Part shown: positions 1 through 6,062 of the stretch, in pieces
Layout: every line of letters begins with the position of its first letter
Position numbering within the stretch: the first letter of the stretch is position 1
From: JBBSEZ01 sp038239195
GTDB taxonomy: Bacteria > Planctomycetota > Planctomycetia > Gemmatales > Gemmataceae
Assembly: GCA_038239195.1 (NCBI GenBank)
Contig: JBBSEZ010000264.1
Span: 1 to 13,926 of the forward strand
Length of the DNA: 13,926 nt
Reading direction: 5' to 3'
Translations under genes and position numbers: made by a program
The notes under the pieces: model-generated
Told to the model about the DNA's origin: nothing
What the model saw: only the letters and a program-made list of their open reading frames with translations
Database searches by the model: none

Positions 1-109
1 CCAATCCAGCGAGGCCATGATTCAGGTGAGCGCCATCCACCTCCTGCTCAACAGACTAAAACCATCCGGTAAGGGTTCAGACTTCGGCTACCGCCGCCGC
101 GTTTCCTAG
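1..109 (+). pseudogene. C-terminal end of a transposase (IS5-type DDE, partial)
   Basis: An open frame enters from the left edge and ends at the TAG at 107-109. It reads ...SEAMIQVSAIHLLLNRLKP followed by a short tail with FGYRRR. From memory this resembles the C-terminus of DDE transposases of the IS5 group, which often finish with an 'AMIxLxxIxLxLxRLxP' helix and a short basic tail. Only about 35 residues are present and no catalytic residue is visible, so the call rests on this tail and on the inverted-repeat-like end just downstream (see 110-143). Whether the complete element is intact cannot be judged, because it continues outside the window. It could also be another DDE family. Confidence 0.45.
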
Positions 110-143
110 TTTCCCAGGCTGAATCTTTGGAGACAGCCTCTTA
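110..143 (+). mobile_element. Putative right end of the insertion sequence and its junction
   Basis: After the transposase-like stop codon there are about 30 bases ending in GGAGACAGCCTC at 129-140, followed by TTA (TTAG at 141-144). Read inward on the other strand the end would begin GAGGCTGTCTCC, a common style for IS5-type terminal inverted repeats. TTA/TTAG would fit the short T-A-containing target sites of that family. Immediately after it, DUF4142 homology starts in frame (L-D-G-K-D-F-D). The exact boundary is inferred, because the left end of the element and the other target copy lie outside the window. Confidence 0.4.
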
Positions 144-338
144 GACGGCAAGGACTTCGACCACGCCTTCGTGCGCCAGATGATCGAGGACCACGATCGC
201 TGCATCAAACGGTATGCCGGGCAAGTGAAGAGCGGGACCAACGCCGCCCTACGCGACTTCGCCCGCGACGCCATGCCGGCCCTGCGCGAACGCGTCAAAC
301 AAGCCCGTGCTTTGGAAGATAAGCTCCGGGGCAAATGA
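141..338 (+). pseudogene. 3' remnant of a DUF4142 gene
   Basis: The frame from 141 to the TGA at 336-338 encodes LDGKDFDHAFVRQMIEDH, then ALRDFARDAMPALRERV and a basic end. This matches the C-terminal half of DUF4142 proteins, which are helical periplasmic or outer-membrane-associated proteins with a conserved FD-x-x-[YF]-V-x-x-[MQ]-x-x-x-H segment and a later LPxL-type segment. The N-terminal half and the signal peptide are missing, and an in-frame TGA at 120-122 closes the frame upstream. A start at the ATG at 180 would give only 52 residues beginning inside the domain, so I read this as a decayed fragment cut by the insertion sequence. DUF4142 and CsbD genes are often neighbours, as here; their stress role is not biochemically established. 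Confidence 0.6.
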
Positions 339-390
339 CCATTGTCTCGAACAGCGAGGTGGGCGCCCCCGCACGCCAAGGAGAGCGGAC

Positions 391-593
391 ATGACCGGGG
401 AAACGATGAAGGGCCAGTGGAAACAACTCAAGGGATGGTCAAGGAACACTGGGGCGCGTTGACCGACGACGAGCTCGACCCCATCGACGGGCAGAAAGCC
501 CAGATCGTTAGGCGAGCGGCAAGACTCGGTTTGCTGTGGGACGGCTCAGGAGAGCCGTCCTACGGGGGCGCTGCTTCCTGCCACTCGCCTTAA
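391..593 (+). pseudogene. CsbD-like small stress protein, frameshifted
   Basis: The ATG at 391 follows a good ribosome binding site (AAGGAG at about 378-383). It opens with MTGETMKGQWKQLKG, the usual N-terminus of CsbD-like proteins, which are short hydrophilic general-stress proteins. The frame then shifts and reaches a TGA at 460-462. The next frame continues the family sequence as GMVKEHWGALTDDELDPIDG at 432-491. One base is missing in the G run at 432-434 (AAGGGATGG; AAGGGGATGG would restore KGMVKEHW). After QKAQIV the usual C-terminus is replaced by sequence from a palindromic element (507-594), and the frame ends at TAA 591-593, giving about 67 residues if the shift is repaired. The frameshift may be an assembly error; the palindrome replacing the last third is not explained that way. 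Confidence 0.6.
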
Positions 594-594
594 C
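507..594. repeat. Imperfect palindromic element (MITE/REP-like), about 88 bp
   Basis: The two outer arms, 507-521 (GTTAGGCGAGCGGCA) and 579-594 (TGCCACTCGCCTTAAC), are reverse complements apart from one mismatch and one extra base. The centre is a perfect 9-bp stem, GGACGGCTC (539-547) and GAGCCGTCC (552-560), with a four-base AGGA loop, and the stem extends weakly outward. The central part recurs twice at 5963-6028. The element sits across the 3' end of the CsbD-like frame and just beyond the end of the minus-strand CpsD-like gene (stop at 646-648), so it could also work as a terminator for either. No transposase is encoded. Calling it a mobile palindrome is an inference from its recurrence and its place inside a gene. 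Confidence 0.6.
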
Positions 595-645
595 AAGCTA
601 CAGGATGGGGCTCGACGAGCTGGGCCACCACTGCGGGTGAGTCGG

Positions 646-1605
646 TTACCCCCGGTTCGTGAGGACGCACCCCGCCAGGCACCCGCCCTGCTCGCGAACC
701 TGGCGCTGGAGCCCCTGCATGGCCGGGGCGTCGGCATCGTTTTGCGCGACCACCAGGTACACGGCATCGCAGGCCGCGCCGGCGGCGATCACGTCGGGAC
801 GACCGTCCCAGGCCGGCCCATCGACTAGCACCAGGTCGAAGCGCAAGCGCAACAGCCGCAGCAGCGAGCGCACCGGCTCGACCTCGGGACCAGGGGCCCG
901 GTGCTCCCCTGCCGTCAGCGCCAGCAGCCCCGCTTGCTCGGTCTGCTGGAGCGCCTGCCCGATCGTCGCGCTACCCGCCAGCAGGTCGCGCAAGCCGGGC
1001 CGGCGCTCCAGCCCCAACCGATCGGCGATCGCCGGGGCGCGCAAGTTGGCGTCCACGACCACCACGCGCTGGCCCTGCTGCGCCGCCGTGATGGCCACGT
1101 TGAGCAGCACCGTCGTCGCGCCCACCCCCGCCGCGGCCCCGCTGAAGAGGAGCGCTGGCGTCCCGGCCCTGGTCCCGGCCGCCGGCAGCAGCGCGGCCAG
1201 CAGCTCGCGGTAGGGCTCGGCGACGGGCTGGCCGGGCGAGTGGTAGGCGACCAACTCCGCGGGGAAGCGCGGCTGACGCTCGGCGAGTGGACGGAACGCG
1301 ACGCTGCGCGCGGGCGACACCTCGGCGGGGCGCAGCGAGACAGAAGGCGCCCGGGGGGGCTCCTCCGCCTTTGGGGCGGGAGCGGGCCGGGCCGGCGGAG
1401 CGGTCGCCAGCACGGAGGCCGAGGCCTCCATGCTGCGGTGCGGGCCGATCTCGATGAACGGCACTTCTTCCTCCTCGGCGCCCTCCTCCTTCGGCGGAGC
1501 GGGAGCGGTCGGCAAGGCCGCCAGGGCAGCGAGGGGGCTCTTCGGCGCGATCGGGCCTTCCGGCACGTTCGCCTGCTTCAGGAGCACTTCAAAGGTCCGG
1601 CCCAT
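646..1605 (-). CDS. CpsD/ParA-like P-loop protein of exopolysaccharide type, degenerate Walker A
   Basis: 319 residues from the ATG at 1605-1603, preceded by GAGGTGAG. Residues 1-110 are a low-complexity Pro/Ala/Glu-rich linker after a short MGRTFEVLLKQA start. The domain begins near an E-x-Y-R-x-L motif (130-135) typical of bacterial tyrosine-kinase (BY-kinase) ATPase domains. The P-loop is SGAAAGVGATT (155-165), the Walker A' is VVVVDANLRAP (181-191) and the Walker B is LVLVDGPAW (258-266). The P-loop has alanine where the lysine of GK[ST] belongs and also lacks the upstream signature lysine of MinD/ParA proteins. There is no transmembrane segment and no C-terminal tyrosine cluster, so autokinase activity is doubtful. 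It follows the ExeA-like gene by 55 bp, probably in one transcript. A role in regulating polysaccharide chain length or export is inferred from that pairing. It could instead be a CpaE-like or other non-kinase ParA relative. Confidence 0.75.
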   Translation of the reverse strand: MGRTFEVLLKQANVPEGPIAPKSPLAALAALPTAPAPPKEEGAEEEEVPFIEIGPHRSMEASASVLATAPPARPAPAPKAEEPPRAPSVSLRPAEVSPARSVAFRPLAERQPRFPAELVAYHSPGQPVAEPYRELLAALLPAAGTRAGTPALLFSGAAAGVGATTVLLNVAITAAQQGQRVVVVDANLRAPAIADRLGLERRPGLRDLLAGSATIGQALQQTEQAGLLALTAGEHRAPGPEVEPVRSLLRLLRLRFDLVLVDGPAWDGRPDVIAAGAACDAVYLVVAQNDADAPAMQGLQRQVREQGGCLAGCVLTNRG

Positions 1606-1660
1606 TCGCTCACCTCATCCCAAGCCTGGTCCGCCGCCTTACTCCCGTCCCACGCCGTTG

Positions 1661-2584
1661 TCACGCCGTCCGAGGCTTCGCCACGAACAGCCGGCACTCC
1701 CCCTCCTCCTCGATCTCGCCGGCCCCCTCCTTCTCGCTGCCGACCAGCAGGGCACCGGCGGGGCCCGCGCTCATCTCGCCGGGCAGGCCGAGCGACGCCA
1801 GCGCCTCAAGGGCGATCTCCGCATCGACCTCCGCCGCCCCCGCCTCGGCCGCCAGCCCCAGGGCCCGATGCCCCGCCTGATTCAGCAGGCGCGGCACCCC
1901 TTCTGTGTTGCGGGCCAGCAGTTCGAGCGCTTCCTCCCCCACGACGCGCTCGGGGCGCGCCCCGGCGAGGCGCAGGTGGTGGAGGAGGTAATCGGCGGCC
2001 TCCTCCAAGCCCAGGGGCTCGAGGGTGGCCCGCGTCGCCAGGCGCTGCCGCAGCGAGGCCAACTCCGGCCGGGCCAGCGTGTCGCGCAGGCTGGGTTGCC
2101 CGATCAGCACCACCTGCACCGCCCGCTCTCCTCGCGCCTCCAGATTGCCCAGGAGCCGCAACTCCTCCAGCAGGTCGGGCCCCAGATGATGGGCCTCATC
2201 GACCAGGAGCACCGTGCGCGCGCCGCCGGCGAACGTCTCCAGCAGATGGCTGGTCAGCGCCAGGCGCATCTCCTGTTCGCCGCGGCCCTCGTGAGGCAGC
2301 GACAGGTCGAAGAGGATGGCCTGGAGCAGGCTGGCGCGATCGGGCAGGTGGCTGTTGGTCAGGAAGGCGGAAGGGCCCGCGTCGAGTCGTTCGAGCAGGC
2401 AATGGCACAGGAGCGTCTTGCCGGTCCCGGGGGCCCCGGTCAGCAGCAGGACGCTCTCGCCATCGGCCAGCCCTTCCTGCAAACGAGCCAGGGCGCGTTC
2501 GTGGCTGGTGGCGGGGTAGTAACAGGATTGGTCCGGCGTCGCCGGGAAAGCGCGGCGGCGCAGGCCGAATGGCGTCTCACTCAT
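1661..2584 (-). CDS. ExeA/GspA-type AAA ATPase (XrtA-associated ATPase-like)
   Basis: 307 residues from the ATG at 2584-2582, preceded by GGGGGA. The frame stays open upstream to 2989, but family homology begins here with FGLRRRAFPATPDQSCYY, the standard start of ExeA-like ATPases. Walker A is GAPGTGKT (50-57) and Walker B is TVLLVDEAHH (124-133). The sensor region carries IGQPSL (161-166), then an LRQRLATR helix, and GVPRLLNQ (229-236) closes the AAA module. No transmembrane or peptidoglycan-binding segment is seen. Relatives drive type II secretion assembly (ExeA) or sit in exosortase/exopolysaccharide clusters next to a tyrosine autokinase; the CpsD-like gene 55 bp downstream favours the second. 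No exosortase, glycosyltransferase or Wzx/Wzy gene is in the window, so the pathway is inferred. Confidence 0.85.
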   Translation of the reverse strand: MSETPFGLRRRAFPATPDQSCYYPATSHERALARLQEGLADGESVLLLTGAPGTGKTLLCHCLLERLDAGPSAFLTNSHLPDRASLLQAILFDLSLPHEGRGEQEMRLALTSHLLETFAGGARTVLLVDEAHHLGPDLLEELRLLGNLEARGERAVQVVLIGQPSLRDTLARPELASLRQRLATRATLEPLGLEEAADYLLHHLRLAGARPERVVGEEALELLARNTEGVPRLLNQAGHRALGLAAEAGAAEVDAEIALEALASLGLPGEMSAGPAGALLVGSEKEGAGEIEEEGECRLFVAKPRTA

Positions 2585-2897
2585 GTCGCGGTCGTCCCCC
2601 GGCGGGCCGCGCCCGTACACGCACGGCCCTGTAAATAGGGATCGGCCGATCGGCGACAGAACTTGATCGGCGCTGCCGCGAAGAGGCTCAGCGCCCCGGC
2701 GATTCCAGAATGTGACAGGGTGACGGGCCCCAACCTGTTGCACGGCCGGCCGCCGCCGGTTAGCATCGTGACGTCGGGCGAACGAGCCGCACCTCGACAA
2801 CCGCCCGAGGCTTTCCCCTTTTTCACGACCGATCGGTGTTGGTTGAGCGGCACGCCCCGTTCGCGTCCGCTCTCCGCGCCAGCCCAAGGAGCTCGCC
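2585..2897. other. Divergent intergenic region with short palindromes
   Basis: These 313 bases separate the minus-strand ATPase unit from the plus-strand small protein/glucosidase pair, so both promoters should lie here. I see no coding sequence I trust. There are perfect short palindromes: GATCGGCCGATC at 2640-2651, overlapped by GCCGATCGGC at 2645-2654, and ACCGATCGGT at 2828-2837. All contain or overlap the core CCGATCGG, which makes them candidate operator sites. A TAGCAT at 2761-2766 with a poor -35 is the best plus-strand promoter candidate, but it is weak. Confidence 0.3.
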
Positions 2898-3143
2898 ATG
2901 CCGCCCCGGATCGCGCTGGACCAACTGGCGGAAGAAATCTCGCTCGTCGATGCCGTCGGGCTTGCGTACCCCGCCCCGCTCGCCGACATCGCCTCCGCCC
3001 TGATGCGCGGGCTGCCCTACCTCGTCGAGTGCGCCAAGGAGCTCGTCCCTTTTCTCTGCCACAACCTGCGTCAGCGCTTGCACAGCCACGGCTTTCGCGG
3101 GGCCTACGTCGATGGCCGGCCCGCGCCCCCGGGCCGCGGGTAA
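2898..3143 (+). CDS. Small unrecognised protein, possibly a truncated N-terminal domain
   Basis: 81 residues from the ATG at 2898, with a clear AAGGAG ribosome binding site seven bases upstream, which supports real translation. The sequence is mostly helical: IALDQLAEEISLVDAVG, then LADIASALMRGLPYLVECAK and FLCHNLRQRLHSHGF, ending AYVDGRPAPPGRG. I recall a similar start in larger planctomycete proteins annotated as ATPases, in which a 'YLDGRP'-like segment is followed by several hundred more residues. If so, this is an N-terminal remnant that stops shortly after the DGRP motif. That resemblance is from memory and unverified; no function is assigned. The gene lies 80 bp ahead of the glucosidase gene in the same direction and may share its transcript. 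Confidence 0.55.
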   Translation: MPPRIALDQLAEEISLVDAVGLAYPAPLADIASALMRGLPYLVECAKELVPFLCHNLRQRLHSHGFRGAYVDGRPAPPGRG

Positions 3144-3223
3144 CGCAGCCGGTGTTGCCCGGAGGGCCCTTCTGGCCCAGCATCAACCTTCGGGACGAGG
3201 ACCGAGCCGTTGGCGAGGTGGCG

Positions 3224-5936
3224 ATGACGGAAGAACAGCGCCGGCTGGAAGAAGACCGCCTCGGCAAGCAGCCGTGGCGCAAGTGGGGCCCTTACCTGAG
3301 CGAGCGCCAGTGGGGGACCGTCCGCGAGGACTACAGCGCCAACGGCGACGCCTGGAACTACCTGCCGCACGACCACGCCCGCAGCCGAGCCTACCGCTGG
3401 GGCGAGGACGGGCTTGCCGGTTTCTGCGACCACAAGGGCCGCTTGTGCATGGCGCTGGCGCTGTGGAACGGCGTCGATCCGATCCTGAAGGAGCGCCTCT
3501 TCGGGCTGACGAACGCCGAGGGCAACCACGGGGAGGACGTCAAGGAGCTCTACTACTACCTCGACGCCACGCCGACCCACTCCTACCTCAAAATGCTCTA
3601 CAAGTATCCGCAAAGGGCGTTTCCCTACGACCTGCTCGTGGCAGAGAACCGGCGCCGCACTCGAAACGACCCCGAGTACGAGCTGCTCGACACGGGCATC
3701 TTCGACGACGACCGCTACTTCGACGTGTTCGTCGAGTACGCCAAGGCCGGGCCCGACGACGTTCTCTGGCAGATCGCCGCCCACAACCGCGGGCCGGCCG
3801 AGGCGACGTTACACCTCCTGCCCCAGGTGTGGTTCCGCAACACCTGGGCGTGGGGGGCCGGCGCCCCCCGGCCCAGCGCTCGCGCTTCGGGCCCTGGCCT
3901 GCTGGCCCTCTCCCACGCCGAGCTCGGCGATTGCTTTCTGCATTACGAAGGCGCCCCCGAACTGCTGTTCTGCGACAACGACACCAACGTCCGCCGCCTC
4001 CAAGCCGTCGAGCAAGACGGCTCCTTCAAGGACACCTTCCACGACTATCTGGTCCACGCTGTCGCCGCCGCCGTGGGCCCTCAGCCCATCGGCACCAAGG
4101 TGGGGCTTAATTATCCGGGATTGGTGCCCGCGGGGGGCAGCATTCGCGTGCGGTTGCGCCTGATCCAAGAGGCACGCCCCGGGGCCTTCCTCGATTTTGA
4201 CGAGGTGCTGAACGCGCGACAGCGCGAGGCAGACGACTTTTACGCCGCGCTGCAAGCGGGGCTGGAGGGCGCGGATGACCGGGCGATCCAGCGGCAGGCG
4301 CTGGCGGGAATGATCTGGAGCAAGCAGCTCTATCAGTACGACGTGGCGACCTGGCTGAAGGGCGATCCTGGAGGGCCACCCTCTCCGCCCGGCCGGTTGC
4401 ACGGGCGCAACGGCGACTGGCAGCACCTCTACAACTTCGACGTGATCTCGATGCCGGACAAGTGGGAGTATCCGTGGTACGCCGCCTGGGACCTGGCGTT
4501 CCACTGCGTCGCGCTGGCCACGATCGATCCCGAGTTTGCCAAGGACCAGCTCGTGCGGCTGACGCGCGAGTGGTACGTGCACCCCAACGGCCAACTCCCC
4601 GCCTACGAGTGGAACTTCGGCGACGTCAACCCGCCCGTCCACGCCTGGGCCGCCTGGCGCGTCTTCCAGATCGACCGCAACCACTGCCGCGCGCGCGAGC
4701 CCGGGCGCACCGACCGCGGCGACGTCTTCTTCCTGGAGCGCGTCTTCCACAAGTTGTTGCTCAACTTCACCTGGTGGGTGAATCGCAAGGACGCCCAGGG
4801 CCGCAACGTCTTCCAGGGCGGTTTCCTTGGGCTGGACTACATCGGCGTCTTCGACCGCAGCGCCCCGCTGCCGACGGGCGGCTTCATCAACCAGGCCGAC
4901 GGCACCGCCTGGATGGCGATGTATTGTCTGAACCTGCTGCGGATCAGCCTGGAGCTGTCGCTGCACAACGCCGTGTACGAGGACGTCGCCACCAAGTTCT
5001 TCGAGCACTTCCTGCTAATCGCGAAGGCCATGACCAACGTGGGCGGGGACGGAGGCGGCGTCGGCCTCTGGGACGAGGAGGACCAGTTCTACTACGACGT
5101 CCTCAACCTCCCCGACGGCCGGGCGGTGCCTCTGAAGGTGCGCTCGATGGTGGGGCTGATTCCCCTCTTCGCCGTCGAGACGCTGGAGCCCGAGTTGCTG
5201 GCCCGGGTGCCGAATTTTGCGCGACGGCTCGAATGGGCGCTGAAGCACCGCCCCGAACTGTGCCAACTGGTGTCTCACTGGCAGGAGCCCGGCCGGGGGG
5301 AGCGCCGGCTGCTGTCGTTGCTACGCGGCCATCGCATGAAGTGTCTGCTGCGCCGCATGCTCGACGAGAGCGAGTTCCTGTCGGACCACGGGGTGCGCGC
5401 CCTCTCGCGCACGTACGCCGAGCAACCGTTCGCGTTCCAGGCGGGCCACGACGTGCTGACGGTGCGCTATTTGCCGGCGGAGCCCGATTCGGGGATGTTC
5501 GGGGGCAACAGCAACTGGCGCGGGCCGGTCTGGTTTCCGGTGAACTTTCTGCTGATCGAGTCGCTGCAGAAGTTTCACCACTGATTACGGCGACGACTTC
5601 AAGGTGGAATGCCCCATCGGCTCGGGCAAGTTTCTCACCTTGGAGGGCGTCGCCGAGGAGCTCACGCGCCGGCTCGTCCGGCTGTTTCAGCGCGACGAAC
5701 GAGGGCACCGCCCGGCGTTCGGCGAGAGCGCGAAGATGCAGGAGGGCCCGCACTTCCGCGACCTGCTGCTGTTTCACGAGTATTTCGACGGCGACAGCGG
5801 GCGCGGGCTCGGCGCGTCGCACCAGACGGGCTGGACGGGGCTGGTGGCGAAGTTGCTCCAGCCACGCCGGCGCGAGGGGACGTGCGAGGTGCTGTGCCAG
5901 GCGGGGCCGGATGGTGAGGGCACCTCGAACGGATAA
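3224..5936 (+). CDS. Glucosidase of the YMR196W/GH63-like (MGH1-like) family, frameshifted at 5583
   Basis: The start is the ATG at 3224 (MTEEQRRLEEDRLG), preceded by a GAGG; the frame is open further upstream but homology begins here. Residues 20-60 carry KWGPYLSERQWGTVREDYS and YLPHDHARSRAYRWGEDGL, signatures of the yeast Ymr196w family of (alpha/alpha)6-barrel glycosidases related to GH63. The barrel follows from about residue 360: YPWYAAWDLAFH, with D423 a likely general acid, and NSNWRGPVWFPVN (762-774). An in-frame TGA at 5582-5584 ends this frame after 786 residues. Dropping the G at 5583 gives HHYYGDDF and continues without a break through VECPIGSGK, RDLLLFHEYFDGD and LGASHQTGWTGLVAKLL to the TAA at 5934-5936, 903 residues in all. 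That tail is conserved in the family and holds E795 (VECPIGSG), a plausible catalytic base. Cytoplasmic by appearance (no signal peptide); the substrate is probably an alpha-glucoside or a small glucosyl/mannosyl osmolyte, not determinable here. Confidence 0.85.
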
Positions 5937-5962
5937 GGCGCGGGGCAGGAAAGACCCCTCCT

Positions 5963-6028
5963 CGTAGGACGGCTCTCCCGAGCCGTCCCCCGTCCAGACG
6001 GACGGCTCGGGAGGGCCGTCCTACGGGG
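5963..6028. repeat. Head-to-head pair of palindromic repeats
   Basis: The left copy (5963-5988) begins CGTAGGACGGCTCTCCCGAG. The right copy (6000-6028) begins GGACGGCTCGGGAGGGCCG and ends with GTCCTACGGGG. They are reverse complements with one or two mismatches, separated by about 11 bases, and each copy is itself a short palindrome. The same core appears in the 507-594 element. The pair lies between the glucosidase stop (5936) and the MFS start (6063). Folded in RNA it would make a strong GC-rich hairpin and could end or attenuate transcription between these co-oriented genes. There is no U-tract, so a classic intrinsic terminator is not shown. Confidence 0.7.
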
Positions 6029-6062
6029 TAGCCGGTGGTACGCGCTTTGCACCTCGTCGGGC

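Noticed and set aside
901..2634. Long plus-strand frames (577 and 402 residues) opposite the two ATPase genes
   Set aside because: They are Arg/Pro/Gln-rich, match no family, and lie antisense to genes with full Walker motifs. High GC makes long antisense frames common.
2761..2766. TAGCAT as a -10 box for the plus-strand unit, with TTGCAC at 2738 as -35
   Set aside because: The spacing is right (17) but the -35 match is only three of six; too weak to list as a promoter.
646..5936. A new defence or signalling system formed by the ATPases, small protein and glucosidase
   Set aside because: No nuclease, toxin, methylase or membrane effector is present, and each large protein fits a known housekeeping or envelope family; the grouping could be incidental.
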